Counted from the stretch's first letter, positions 51,033-59,921 are shown. The stretch is 64,000 nucleotides of DNA from Paenibacillus_I sp035510375 (GCF_035510375.1 NZ_DATKHG010000013.1); one strand, 5' to 3'. Program-made: numbers and translations. Notes: generated by a model not told the origin, from the letters alone.

Positions 51033-52427
51033 ATGGAGAGTATATTGCTGTGGGGTTTTTACTTATTGACCTTTTACGCGTTTCTCCCCGGCTTCGTCAG
51101 CCGAACGTTCGGTTTCCGCGTATTTAAGCGGGGACGGGCCGAACGCGAGATCGCGCTTACGTTCGACGACGGACCCGATCCGAGGTACACGCCCCTGCTG
51201 CTCGATCTGCTCGCGCGGTACGGAGCGAAAGCGACGTTTTTCGTTGTCGGGATCCATGCGGAAAAGCACCCGGAGCTGCTGACGCGCATGCAGGCCGAAG
51301 GGCATATCGTCGGGATTCATAATTACGTTCATAAGACGAATTGGCTGATGCGGCCGGGAGCCGTGAAAAAGCAGATTCACCGCACGTCCGATATCATCAA
51401 GAAGGCGACCGGGCAGCGGCCCGGCTATTACCGTCCGCCGTGGGGGATCGTCAATCTGTTTGATTTTTCCAAGCACGGTTATTTGCAAATTATTTTATGG
51501 TCGGCGATGTTCGGCGATTGGCGCAGCCGTGTGGGCGCCGGGCGACTGACCCAACGAATGATGAAAAAGCTGCGGCCGGGCGAGATCGTGCTGCTGCACG
51601 ACCGCGGCACGACGTTCGGAGCCGACGAGGATGCGCCGCTCCAAATGCTGGAGGCGCTGGAGACCTACATGAAGGCGGGCCTCGACCGCGGCTACCGTTT
51701 CGTTACCGTTAAGGAGATGATTGCAGTGACGGATGAAGCGCGGAATGCCGTCGGCGCGGATAAGCGGACAGGCGGGGCAAGCGCAAGGAAACTCGGTTTT
51801 TTTAAACGAATGGCGGTTTCGGGGTGGATGGCCTGGGAGCGCTGCTTCAACGTGCTGTTCAGGATCGTCGATGTGGGCGACGGCGCGATTTTTCACTACC
51901 GGATCCGGCCATATTACGGGAAAACGCTTGTGCTGGCTGACGGGCGGACGATCGGGAACAAGGATAAAGTAATCGAGCTTCATTTCGATAATGAGAAGCT
52001 GCTGAAGGTGATGCTGAATTCCCGTTCCGTGCTGCAAACCGCGATTCAGCTCATTCGCGAGGTCGACAAGGCGCTTCCCAAGCTGGCCGCCCATATGGAA
52101 GGCCGCAGGGAATTCGACGAGGTCAAAGGCCTGTACGGCGTTAGCATGATGCACCGGGGGCCGGAAGCGTTTGGCTTCAGTGTGCTGGCTTTGCCGAAAG
52201 GGCCGTTCAGTTTCTTCACGCGCTATTACTTGCGCCTGCTGATGATGGTGCTGCACCCAAGCGGCAAGGAACGGCTGCGAGACAAGCAGGCGACGCTGGT
52301 GCCGCACATCATGGCGATGTCGATGGACGAATTCAACCGTCGCTACGTCACGGCAGGCGGTCCGCGGCAGAAGCTTTGGAAGGAACCGGCCGTTGGCGCG
52401 GAAGCCGGAATGTCTTTAAGAAGTTGA
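51033..52427 (+). CDS. Polysaccharide deacetylase with C-terminal YkoP-like domain
   Basis: A 464-residue protein. An N-terminal hydrophobic stretch (LLWGFYLLTFYAFLPGFV) may be a membrane anchor. The NodB domain follows (40-235), with LTFDDGPDP (metal and base Asp residues), GIHNYVHKT (HxxxH metal site), YYRPPWG, and LLHDRGTT as motif 5. After about residue 260 a separate domain of about 190 residues (GAIFHYRIRPYYGKTLVLAD, GVSMMHRGPEAFGFSVLAL) resembles the YkoP-like domain seen in some Bacillales; its function is unknown. Substrate is probably a cell-wall or extracellular glycan. Confidence 0.85.
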   Translation: MESILLWGFYLLTFYAFLPGFVSRTFGFRVFKRGRAEREIALTFDDGPDPRYTPLLLDLLARYGAKATFFVVGIHAEKHPELLTRMQAEGHIVGIHNYVHKTNWLMRPGAVKKQIHRTSDIIKKATGQRPGYYRPPWGIVNLFDFSKHGYLQIILWSAMFGDWRSRVGAGRLTQRMMKKLRPGEIVLLHDRGTTFGADEDAPLQMLEALETYMKAGLDRGYRFVTVKEMIAVTDEARNAVGADKRTGGASARKLGFFKRMAVSGWMAWERCFNVLFRIVDVGDGAIFHYRIRPYYGKTLVLADGRTIGNKDKVIELHFDNEKLLKVMLNSRSVLQTAIQLIREVDKALPKLAAHMEGRREFDEVKGLYGVSMMHRGPEAFGFSVLALPKGPFSFFTRYYLRLLMMVLHPSGKERLRDKQATLVPHIMAMSMDEFNRRYVTAGGPRQKLWKEPAVGAEAGMSLRS

Positions 52428-52456
52428 TAAGCAAGCGGATATGGAGAATGATGCGC

Positions 52457-52499
52457 AAAAAAGAAGCCGCCCGGGCACAAATGCCCGGCGGCTTTTTTC
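52457..52499. terminator. Bidirectional terminator between the deacetylase gene and ilvD
   Basis: AAAAAAGAAGCCGCCCGGGC and GCCCGGCGGCTTTTTTC form a near-perfect stem with A-run and T-run on either side, so it serves both convergent genes. Confidence 0.93.
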
Positions 52500-52506
52500 G
52501 GATCGG

Positions 52507-54192
52507 TCAGATTTTCATGACGCCGCCCATGCTGGCGTTCGTTACGAGATGCGAATAACGCGCGAGGTAGCCGCGGGTGATTTTCGGCTCGAAGCCTTTC
52601 CACGCCGCGCGGCGCGCCGCCATCTCTTCGTCGCTGATCAGCAGCTCGATTCGGCGGTTCTCCAGGTCGAGCTCGATGATGTCGCCGTCGTTGACAAAAG
52701 CGAGCGGTCCGCCTTCGGCAGCCTCGGGCGAAATATGGCCGATGCTGATGCCGCGGGACGCGCCGGAGAAGCGGCCGTCGGTAATCAGGCCGACCTTCGC
52801 GCCGAGCCCCATGCCGACGATTTGCGACGTCGGAGCGAGCATCTCCGGCATGCCGGGACCGCCCTTCGGCCCTTCGTAGCGGATGACCACGACGTGGCCT
52901 TCCTTCACTTTGCCGTTCGCGATGCCGTGCAGGGCGTCGTCCTGCGAGTCGAAGCAGATGGCCGGGCCCTTATGGTAGCCGCCGACCGATTTGTCGACCG
53001 CGCCGACCTTGATGATGCAGCCTTCCGGAGCCAGGTTGCCGAACAGGACGGCGAGTCCGCCCCGCTCGCTATGCGGATTATCGAGCGTATGGATGACGTC
53101 CGTGTTCAGGATCGCATGGCCTTCCGCGTTCTCGCGCAGCGTTCTGCCGGTAACTGTCATTTGATCGCCGTGGAGCGCATCGGGCTTCTTGAGCAATTCG
53201 TTGATAACGGCGCTGACGCCGCCCGCGTTGTGCACGTCCTCGATATGCCAGTCGGACGCAGGCGCGATCTTCGCCAGGTGCGGCACGCGGTCGGCCACTT
53301 CGTTGATCCGGGAGATCGGGTACTCGAAGCCGGCTTCGCGGGCCAGAGCCAGCGTATGCAGCACCGTGTTGGTCGATCCGCCCATGGCCATGTCGAGCGC
53401 GAACGCGTTGTCGATCGATTCGATCGTCACGATGTCGCGCGGCTTCAGATCCAGCTTGATCAGCTCCATCAGCTGGCGCGCGGATTGCTTGACGAATTCG
53501 CGGCGTTCCGGCGCTACGGCCAGAATCGTGCCGTTGCCCGGCAGCGCGAGACCGAGCGCCTCGGCCAGGCAGTTCATGGAGTTGGCGGTAAACATGCCGG
53601 AGCAGGAGCCGCAGGTCGGACAGCCGTACTGTTCGAGCTCCTGCAGGCCTTTCTCGTCGATCTTGCCGGCCTGGTAGGCGCCGACGCCTTCAAAGACGCT
53701 CGAGAGCGAAATGGAGCGGCCGTCGGACGTTTTGCCCGCTTTCATCGGCCCGCCGCTGACGAAAATGGTGGGGATGTTGACGCGCAGCGCGCCCATCATC
53801 ATGCCCGGCGTAATTTTGTCGCAGTTCGGGATGCAGACCATGCCGTCGAACCAATGCGCGTTGACGACCGTCTCGACGGAGTCGGCAATGATCTCGCGGC
53901 TGGCGAGCGAGTAGCGCATGCCGATGTGGCCCATCGCGATGCCGTCGTCGACGCCGATCGTGTTGAACTCGAACGGGACGCCGCCCGCTTCGCGTATCGC
54001 TTCCTTGACGAGCTTGCCGAATTCCTGCAGGTGCACATGCCCCGGAACGATGTCGATATATGAGTTGCAAACCGCGATGAACGGCTTGCCGAAGTCTTCT
54101 TCCTTAACGCCCGCGGCGCGTAAAAGACTGCGGTGAGGCGCGCGGTCGAAGCCTTTGGTGATCATGTCGGATCTCATTTTTTTAGCGGCCAA
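52507..54192 (-). CDS. ilvD: Dihydroxy-acid dehydratase IlvD
   Basis: A 561-residue enzyme of branched-chain amino acid synthesis with a [2Fe-2S] or [4Fe-4S] cluster. VCIPNCDKITPGMMMGALR and YGCPTCGSCSGMFTANSMN carry the cluster cysteines; DFGKPFIAVCNSY and GMRYSLASREIIADSVETV are also conserved. The start is TTG 54192, 7 nt after GGGAGGG; the upstream open frame is not IlvD-like. It is the only other branched-chain pathway gene besides the ilvE tail at the window start. It diverges from the urease cluster. Confidence 0.96.
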   Translation of the reverse strand: MAAKKMRSDMITKGFDRAPHRSLLRAAGVKEEDFGKPFIAVCNSYIDIVPGHVHLQEFGKLVKEAIREAGGVPFEFNTIGVDDGIAMGHIGMRYSLASREIIADSVETVVNAHWFDGMVCIPNCDKITPGMMMGALRVNIPTIFVSGGPMKAGKTSDGRSISLSSVFEGVGAYQAGKIDEKGLQELEQYGCPTCGSCSGMFTANSMNCLAEALGLALPGNGTILAVAPERREFVKQSARQLMELIKLDLKPRDIVTIESIDNAFALDMAMGGSTNTVLHTLALAREAGFEYPISRINEVADRVPHLAKIAPASDWHIEDVHNAGGVSAVINELLKKPDALHGDQMTVTGRTLRENAEGHAILNTDVIHTLDNPHSERGGLAVLFGNLAPEGCIIKVGAVDKSVGGYHKGPAICFDSQDDALHGIANGKVKEGHVVVIRYEGPKGGPGMPEMLAPTSQIVGMGLGAKVGLITDGRFSGASRGISIGHISPEAAEGGPLAFVNDGDIIELDLENRRIELLISDEEMAARRAAWKGFEPKITRGYLARYSHLVTNASMGGVMKI

Positions 54193-54371
54193 AACTGTTC
54201 CCTCCCATGTTCTTGTCCATAAGCTTGAGTTTATCACAATGAACGGGCATTTGCTAGATTGCCCGGCCCGCGACGGAGGTGCGAAACAATTGGAAACATG
54301 CAACCTTCAAGGCGTCATCTGTTTGTTGACCTCAAAACAATCCAGCCGTGTAAACTAATCTTAATTTATTA

Positions 54372-54388
54372 TGTTATATTATCTTACA
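54372..54388 (+). promoter_or_regulatory. TnrA/GlnR box upstream of ureA
   Basis: TGTTA (54372-54376), 7 nt, TTACA (54384-54388) is a perfect match to the TGTNA-N7-TNACA consensus of Gram-positive nitrogen regulators. Its centre (54380) is about 52 bp before the expected transcription start (about 54432), the usual position for TnrA-type activation. Divergent ilvD could also feel it, about 180 bp from its start. Confidence 0.85.
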
Positions 54389-54396
54389 TAAAATGA

Positions 54397-54425
54397 TTTA
54401 CTTCCTCCCCGACCGCTACTATAAT
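54397..54425 (+). promoter_or_regulatory. SigA promoter of the urease operon
   Basis: TTTACT (54397-54402) and TATAAT (54420-54425) are 17 bp apart, 32 bp before the ureA start. Confidence 0.85.
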
Positions 54426-54456
54426 GGTAGGAAACGATAAAGCGAGGTGCGAGAAC

Positions 54457-54762
54457 ATGCAGTTGACGGAGCGCGAAAAGGAGAAGCTTCTGGTGACGAT
54501 CGCCGCCGATCTGGCGCGCCGCCGGCTGAACCGGGGCGTGAAGCTCAACTATCCCGAGAGCGTGGCGCTGATCACGTCGGAGATACTGGAAGGCGCCCGC
54601 GACGGCATGAGCGTCGCGGAGCTGATGGCATACGGGACCCGGATTTTGAAGGCCGAGCAAGTGATGGCGGGCGTGCCGGAAATGATCCATGAGGTGCAGG
54701 TGGAGGCGACGTTCCCGGACGGCACGAAGCTGGTTACGATCCATCATCCGATTGCGGGCTGA
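54457..54762 (+). CDS. ureA: Urease subunit gamma
   Basis: A 101-residue subunit: MQLTEREKEKLLVTIAADLA, RRRLNRGVKLNYPESVALIT and VPEMIHEVQVEATFPDGTKL are canonical. The gamma chain packs on the catalytic alpha subunit. ATG 54457 follows GCGAGGTG. First gene of the cluster. Confidence 0.96.
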   Translation: MQLTEREKEKLLVTIAADLARRRLNRGVKLNYPESVALITSEILEGARDGMSVAELMAYGTRILKAEQVMAGVPEMIHEVQVEATFPDGTKLVTIHHPIAG

Positions 54763-54825
54763 CATCGCGCATCGCGCATTACGCGTTACGCATTACGCAT
54801 GGCGCATGGCGCATGGCGCATTACA
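54763..54825. repeat. Short degenerate 7-9 bp repeats between ureA and ureB
   Basis: Repeated GCGCAT, ATTACGC and ATGGCGC units (for example GCGCATTACGCGTTACGCAT, then three ATGGCGC copies) fill the space between the ureA stop and the ureB ribosome site. It is not coding. The low complexity resembles slippage-prone DNA. Confidence 0.6.
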
Positions 54826-54865
54826 GGTTCGGCAACACATTCGGCGCGGAGAGGAGACGAAAGTG

Positions 54866-55234
54866 ATGATTCCAGGGGAGTACCGTACAGCTTCGGGCGC
54901 GATCGAGCTGAATGCCGGCCGCAGGAAGCGGGAAATGATCGTCATCAATAAGGGCGACCGGCCGGTGCAGGTCGGCTCGCATTATCATTTTTTTGAAGTG
55001 AACCGGGGCTTGTCGTTCGACCGCGAGGAGGCGTTCGGCATGCGGCTCGATATTCCGGCCGGGACGGCCGTCCGGTTCGAGCCGGGCGAGGAGAAGCCGG
55101 TGAGGCTGACCGAGATCGGCGGGCTGAAACGGTCTTTCGGCCTGAACGGATTGACCCGCGGGGAAGCGGCCGGCGGCGCGGTGGGCGAACAGGTGCGCGA
55201 GAGGCTGAAGGCATGGGAAGGTGAGCGGAGTTGA
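54866..55234 (+). CDS. ureB: Urease subunit beta
   Basis: A 122-residue subunit: MIPGEYRTASGAIELNAGRR and VNKGDRPVQVGSHYHFFEVN-type sequence (here VINKGDRPVQVGSHYHFFEV), with RLDIPAGTAVRFEPGEE. It is structural and contacts the active-site subunit. ATG 54866 follows GGAGACGAAAG. It overlaps ureC by 4 bp if TTG 55231 is used. Confidence 0.96.
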   Translation: MIPGEYRTASGAIELNAGRRKREMIVINKGDRPVQVGSHYHFFEVNRGLSFDREEAFGMRLDIPAGTAVRFEPGEEKPVRLTEIGGLKRSFGLNGLTRGEAAGGAVGEQVRERLKAWEGERS

Positions 55235-56943
55235 GCGCCATGGATCGTAAAAGCTATGCGCAAATGTTCGGCCCGACGACCGGCGACGCCGTCAGGCTGG
55301 CGGATACCGAGCTGTGGGCGGAAATCGAGCGGGACTACACCGTCTACGGCGATGAATGCAAGTTCGGCGGCGGCAAGGTGATCCGTGACGGCATGGGGCA
55401 ATCGAGCCGGGCGCTGCGCAGCGAAGGCGTGCTCGACACGCTCATTACGAACGCGGTCATCATCGACCATTGGGGCATCGTGAAGGCCGATATCGGCATT
55501 CGCGACGGCGTCATCGTCGGCATCGGCAAAGGCGGCAATCCCGACCTGATGGACGGGGTGGACGCCAAGATGGTCGTCGGAGCGAGCACGGAGGTGATTG
55601 CCGGCGAAGGGAAAATCGTAACCGCAGGCGGCATCGACAGCCATATCCACTTCATCTGCCCGCAGCAGATCGAAACGGCGCTGTCCTCCGGCGTGACGAC
55701 GATGATCGGCGGCGGCACCGGGCCGGCTACCGGCACGAACGCGACGACCTGCACGCCGGGCGCGTGGCATATGCGGCGCATGCTGGAGGCGGCGGAAGCT
55801 TTTCCGATGAACCTCGGCTTTACAGGCAAAGGAAACGCCTCGTTCACGGGACCGCTCATCGAGCAGATCGAAGCCGGCGCGATCGGCCTCAAGCTGCACG
55901 AGGATTGGGGGACGACGCCGGCGGCGATCGATGCGTGCCTCCGGGCGGCCGATGCCTACGATGTGCAGGTCGCCATCCATACCGATACGCTGAACGAAGC
56001 GGGCTTCCTCGAGGATACGCTGGCCGCGATTGCCGGCCGTACGATTCATACCTATCATACCGAAGGAGCCGGCGGGGGCCATGCGCCCGACATCATCGTC
56101 GCGGCCGGCGAAGCGAACGTGCTGCCGTCCTCCACGAATCCGACCAGGCCGTTCACGGTGAACACGATCGAAGAGCATCTGGATATGCTGATGGTTTGCC
56201 ACCATCTCGACAGCCGCATTCCGGAGGACGTCGCGTTCGCCGATTCCCGGATCCGGCCGGAGACGATCGCGGCGGAGGATATTTTGCACGATTTGGGCGT
56301 GTTCAGCATGATCAGCTCCGATTCGCAGGCGATGGGGCGGGTCGGCGAGGTGATCATCCGGACGTGGCAGACGGCGGACAAGATGAAAAAGCAGCGCGGC
56401 CCGCTGTTCCCGGACACGGCGAGCGACAATTGCCGCATCAAGCGGTATATCGCGAAATATACGATCAATCCGGCCGTCACGCACGGCGTGTCGCATCTGG
56501 TGGGGTCGCTCGAGCCGGGCAAATTCGCCGATCTGGTCGTGTGGAGCCCGATGTTTTTCGGCGTCAAGCCGGACCTCGTGCTCAAGGGAGGGAGCATCGC
56601 CTACGCGCAGATGGGCGATCCGAACGCTTCGATTCCGACGCCGCAGCCGGTGTTCGGCCGCCCGATGTTCGCCGCTTTCGGCAAGGCGAAGCATCAAAGC
56701 TCGATCACCTTCGTGTCGCAGGTGGCCTACGACCGCGGAATCGCGCAGGAGCTCGGGCTGCAGAAGCGGGTCGAGCCGGTCAAGGGCTGCCGAGGCATCG
56801 GCAAGAAGGACATGATCCACAACGATGCGACGCCGAAGATCGAGGTCGATCCGGAAACGTACCGGGTGACGGTCGACGGCGAGCCCTGCACGTGCGAGCC
56901 TGCCGAGTCGCTGCCGATGGCGCAGCGGTATTTTCTGTTCTAG
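55231..56943 (+). CDS. ureC: Urease subunit alpha
   Basis: A 570-residue nickel amidohydrolase, the catalytic chain. Nickel ligands are visible: GGIDSHIHFICPQQ, the carbamylated Lys in IGLKLHEDWGTT, HTDTLNEAGFLEDT, HTYHTEGAGGGHAPD, with the flap CHHLDSRIPEDVAFADSRIR and the Asp in MISSDSQAMGR. The first codon may be TTG 55231 (overlapping ureB) or ATG 55240; both have ribosome sites. No residue is missing. Confidence 0.97.
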   Translation: MSAMDRKSYAQMFGPTTGDAVRLADTELWAEIERDYTVYGDECKFGGGKVIRDGMGQSSRALRSEGVLDTLITNAVIIDHWGIVKADIGIRDGVIVGIGKGGNPDLMDGVDAKMVVGASTEVIAGEGKIVTAGGIDSHIHFICPQQIETALSSGVTTMIGGGTGPATGTNATTCTPGAWHMRRMLEAAEAFPMNLGFTGKGNASFTGPLIEQIEAGAIGLKLHEDWGTTPAAIDACLRAADAYDVQVAIHTDTLNEAGFLEDTLAAIAGRTIHTYHTEGAGGGHAPDIIVAAGEANVLPSSTNPTRPFTVNTIEEHLDMLMVCHHLDSRIPEDVAFADSRIRPETIAAEDILHDLGVFSMISSDSQAMGRVGEVIIRTWQTADKMKKQRGPLFPDTASDNCRIKRYIAKYTINPAVTHGVSHLVGSLEPGKFADLVVWSPMFFGVKPDLVLKGGSIAYAQMGDPNASIPTPQPVFGRPMFAAFGKAKHQSSITFVSQVAYDRGIAQELGLQKRVEPVKGCRGIGKKDMIHNDATPKIEVDPETYRVTVDGEPCTCEPAESLPMAQRYFLF

Positions 56944-56955
56944 GAGGTGGCCGCA

Positions 56956-57657
56956 TTGTCTTCGCCTTTGCCTGTCATTCCGTGGCTGGCCATGCAGCAG
57001 CTGCTCGATTCGGCCTTGCCGATCGGCGGATTCTCCCATTCATTCGGGCTTGAGGCCATGATCCAGGAGGGGCGGATCTCCACCACGGAGCAGCTTGAAC
57101 GCTATGCCGAGACGATGCTGCTGCAGAGCTGGGCGACCGGCGACGCGCTCGTCGTCAAAGCGGTCTATGAAGCCGCGGAGGCCGAGGATTGGGAACGGGC
57201 GTGGCGCATCGAGCGGCTCGTGCATGTCCAGCGGCTCGGGGCGGAGTCGCGCGGCGGCGTGGAGAAAATGGGGCGGCGGCTGCTGCGGCTTGCCGCCGGC
57301 ATGCATCCGCAGCTCGACTGGGAGCCGCTGCAAGGGGCGTACCGCGCGGGCGCGTGCCTGGCGACGCATCCGCTCGTACACGGCTTCGCGTGCCTGCGGC
57401 TCGGCGTTCCGCTTGAGGTGGCGGTGCAGGGCTACTTGTACGCGTGCATCGTCACCTGCATCGGCAGCGCGCTTCGGCTCATGTCCATGGGACAGACCGA
57501 AGGCCAGGCGATAATCGCCCGGCTGGCGCCGCTGACGGAAGAAGGCCGGCGGATCGCCGAGTCGCTCGCGCCGGAGGAGGCCTGCAGCAATGTCCCGATG
57601 GCCGACATCATGACGATGCGGCACGAGACGCTTTATTCTCGCTTGTTCATGTCTTAG
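56956..57657 (+). CDS. ureF: Urease accessory protein UreF
   Basis: A 233-residue all-helical protein (PWLAMQQLLDSALPIGGFSH, SFGLEAMIQEGRISTTEQLE) that acts with UreG and UreD in nickel loading. TTG 56956 is chosen because GGAGGTGG is at good distance, while GTG 56947 lies within that site. The usual UreE gene is absent between ureC and ureF. Confidence 0.93.
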   Translation: MSSPLPVIPWLAMQQLLDSALPIGGFSHSFGLEAMIQEGRISTTEQLERYAETMLLQSWATGDALVVKAVYEAAEAEDWERAWRIERLVHVQRLGAESRGGVEKMGRRLLRLAAGMHPQLDWEPLQGAYRAGACLATHPLVHGFACLRLGVPLEVAVQGYLYACIVTCIGSALRLMSMGQTEGQAIIARLAPLTEEGRRIAESLAPEEACSNVPMADIMTMRHETLYSRLFMS

Positions 57658-57729
57658 CACGGTCGGCATGTCGCTGGTTTAGTTCAGGTACGGATTCATT
57701 CACAAAGGATATGAAATGGAGGAATCGCT

Positions 57730-58416
57730 ATGTGTCAAGGTTCGGGTTCGGGGCATCACCATCATGATTGGGAGCAGCCGGCATTCGACCGTTCGCGCCC
57801 GCTGCGGATCGGCATCGGAGGCCCTGTGGGCTCCGGCAAAACCGCGCTCGTCGAACGGATCGCCAAGTCGCTCAGCCATAAATACAGCATGGCGGTCATC
57901 ACGAACGATATTTACACGGCGGAGGATGCGCGCATTTTGCTCAAAACCGGCTGCCTGCCGGAGGAACGGATCATTGGCGTCGAGACGGGCGGCTGTCCGC
58001 ATACGGCGATCCGCGAGGACGCATCGATGAATTTCGAGGCGATCGAGGAGCTTGAAGCCCGCATCCCGAATCTCGATTTCATCCTGATCGAAAGCGGCGG
58101 CGACAACCTCGCGGCGGCGTTCAGCCCGGAGCTGGTCGACCGGTTCATCTACATGATCGACGTCGCGCAGGGCGAGAAAATCCCGCGCAAGGGCGGTCCC
58201 GGCATTATGCGCTCCGACCTGCTGCTCGTCAACAAGACGGACCTCGCACCGCATGTAGGCGCCAGTCTTGAAGTGATGGAGGAGGACACGCGAAAAATGC
58301 GCGGCGGCCGGCCGTATGTTTTCTCGAACTTATTCGGCGGCGAGGGCGTCGATGCCATCATGAACTGGATCGAACATGAGCTTGCGCATGCCCGCGGCGT
58401 CTCGCATTCCCACTGA
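57730..58416 (+). CDS. ureG: Urease accessory GTPase UreG
   Basis: A 228-residue GTPase with P-loop GIGGPVGSGKTALVERI, FILIESGGDNLAAAFSPELV and LLLVNKTDLAPHVGASL. The N-terminus carries a His cluster, GHHHHDW at about residue 9, which could bind nickel; this may compensate for the lack of UreE. GGAGGAATC precedes the ATG. A 72-bp gap to ureF holds no recognisable feature. Confidence 0.96.
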   Translation: MCQGSGSGHHHHDWEQPAFDRSRPLRIGIGGPVGSGKTALVERIAKSLSHKYSMAVITNDIYTAEDARILLKTGCLPEERIIGVETGGCPHTAIREDASMNFEAIEELEARIPNLDFILIESGGDNLAAAFSPELVDRFIYMIDVAQGEKIPRKGGPGIMRSDLLLVNKTDLAPHVGASLEVMEEDTRKMRGGRPYVFSNLFGGEGVDAIMNWIEHELAHARGVSHSH

Positions 58417-59263
58417 AGGCGGGGAGCGGGACGGCCGCCGGACATCCGTGCTCAGCGCGTCGTTCGCCCTGCGCGGCGGCCGGACGATGCTCGAAGGCAA
58501 ATATCAGACCGCCCCGGTCAAAATCGCCAAAACGTTCGACACCCCGCACGAGCTGGCCGCGATCGTGATGGACGCCTCGCCGGGCATGCTGGCGGGCGAC
58601 CGTTACGCGTTCGATTGGACTCTGGCGGCCGGAACGCGGCTGTACGTCACGAACCAGAGCTACACGAAGGTGCATCCGTGCAAGCCGGGCACGGCCGCGG
58701 AGCTGACGCAGCGGTTCGTCGTCGGGGAGGGCGCTTGCGCGCAATCGATGATGGAGCCGATGATGCTGTACAAGGACGCGGACTTTAGGAGCGCCACCGA
58801 GGTCGAGCTCGGCCCCGGCGCCGTCTGGATGCAGTCCGAGGTGCTGTGTCCCGGCCGGCTGCTGCGCGGCGAATCGTTTCTGTACAGGCGGCTGGACAAC
58901 CGGCTGACCGTCCGTTACGGCGGGGAGCCGATTTTCCGCAGCCGGCAGCTCGTGCTGCCCGCGCAGCAGCGGCTTGCCGCTCCCGGCGCTTGGGAGGATA
59001 TGACGCATACCGGCACATTCCATGCGTTCTCCGATCGGATCACCCCGGCGGAGCTCGTGGCCGTGCGCGCGGCGCTTGAGGCGGGCGCCGGAGACGGTCC
59101 GGCGGCAATCGTTGCGGGCGCAAGCCTCACTTACCGCCACGGCTTGGCGGTCCTTGCTGCCGGGAGGACGGCCTGGCAGCTGCAGCGGACGCTGCATGCG
59201 GCGTGGTCGGCGGTGAGGCATTCGCTGGACGGCCTTCCGCCTTTTGCTTTGCATCAAAGGTAA
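58376..59263 (+). CDS. ureD: Urease accessory protein UreD (UreH)
   Basis: A 295-residue scaffold protein (GKYQTAPVKIAKTFDT, VMDASPGMLAGDRYAFDWTL, TNQSYTKVHPCKPGTAAELT) that binds apo-urease with UreF and UreG. The frame overlaps the end of ureG by 41 bp; ATG 58376 or 58388 is the start. Last gene of the cluster. Confidence 0.9.
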   Translation: MSLRMPAASRIPTEGGERDGRRTSVLSASFALRGGRTMLEGKYQTAPVKIAKTFDTPHELAAIVMDASPGMLAGDRYAFDWTLAAGTRLYVTNQSYTKVHPCKPGTAAELTQRFVVGEGACAQSMMEPMMLYKDADFRSATEVELGPGAVWMQSEVLCPGRLLRGESFLYRRLDNRLTVRYGGEPIFRSRQLVLPAQQRLAAPGAWEDMTHTGTFHAFSDRITPAELVAVRAALEAGAGDGPAAIVAGASLTYRHGLAVLAAGRTAWQLQRTLHAAWSAVRHSLDGLPPFALHQR

Positions 59264-59276
59264 CGAAGCGAGCATG

Positions 59277-59312
59277 ATCCGGGTTCCCGCTTATGGGAAT
59301 CCGGATTTTTTT
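59277..59312 (+). terminator. Intrinsic terminator of the urease operon
   Basis: ATCCGGGTTCCC pairs with GGGAATCCGGAT around a short loop, followed by TTTTTTTC. Confidence 0.9.
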
Positions 59313-59339
59313 CGGCTCCGGCGGGCGGGCGAGTGAAAT

Positions 59340-59368
59340 TTTACAATTAAATAGTTTAGTGCTAAAAT
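59340..59368 (+). promoter_or_regulatory. Promoter with overlapping inverted repeat before the MarR gene
   Basis: TTTACA (59340-59345) and TAAAAT (59363-59368) are 17 bp apart. TTTAGTGCTAAA at 59355-59366, a perfect 5-bp inverted repeat, overlaps the -10 and is a likely autoregulatory operator for the MarR protein. Confidence 0.7.
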
Positions 59369-59411
59369 ATTTACTGGTATATCAAAGGATGAATGTGAAG
59401 GCAGGTGAATC

Positions 59412-59921
59412 ATGAAGGACGAACGGAATAACGGCGGCAGCGGCGCGCCGGACGGAACTGGCCCCGAGTCGGTGACGGAAGAGGAACTGTCGAAGCTTGA
59501 GGATGCGTTTCGCGGCGTGCAGCGCAAGGTGGTGTCGGAGTGGAACAAAGCCGACCTGCATGGCCTGACCCATACCCAGGCGGGCATTCTCGTCAAGCTG
59601 GAGCGTTTCGGCCCGCAGAAAGCGTCGGCGCTGGCCGAGATGCTGTCCGTCACTTCGGGCGCGATTACCGGCATTGCCGACAAGCTGCTTGAGCTCGGAT
59701 TCATTGTGCGCGACCGCAATGAGGACGACCGCCGGGTCGTGCAGCTCGGCATCACCGGCAGCGGGCGCGCTTTGGTCGAGACGATTATGGCGAAAAGACG
59801 GGAGATTCTGAACCGGATGTTCACGGGGCTGTCACGCGAAGAAATCGTGCAGTTGACGGCCATCTACGAACATATTCTGCGCAACATGGAACAAAATGAA
59901 CAAAGACGCATGCCGGAATAG
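59412..59921 (+). CDS. MarR-family transcriptional regulator
   Basis: A 169-residue winged-helix protein: LTHTQAGILVKLERFGPQKA, SVTSGAITGIADKLLELGFI (recognition helix and wing) and RDRNEDDRRVVQLGITGSG. The N-terminal 30 residues are polar and Gly-rich. It sits 34 bp upstream of a multidrug efflux gene, the classical MarR-pump pair. The operon is preceded by its own promoter and inverted repeat. Confidence 0.92.
   Translation: MKDERNNGGSGAPDGTGPESVTEEELSKLEDAFRGVQRKVVSEWNKADLHGLTHTQAGILVKLERFGPQKASALAEMLSVTSGAITGIADKLLELGFIVRDRNEDDRRVVQLGITGSGRALVETIMAKRREILNRMFTGLSREEIVQLTAIYEHILRNMEQNEQRRMPE

Noticed and set aside
52441..54063. 540-codon plus-strand frame across ilvD
   Set aside because: Antisense to a clearly recognised ilvD and passing through the bidirectional terminator.
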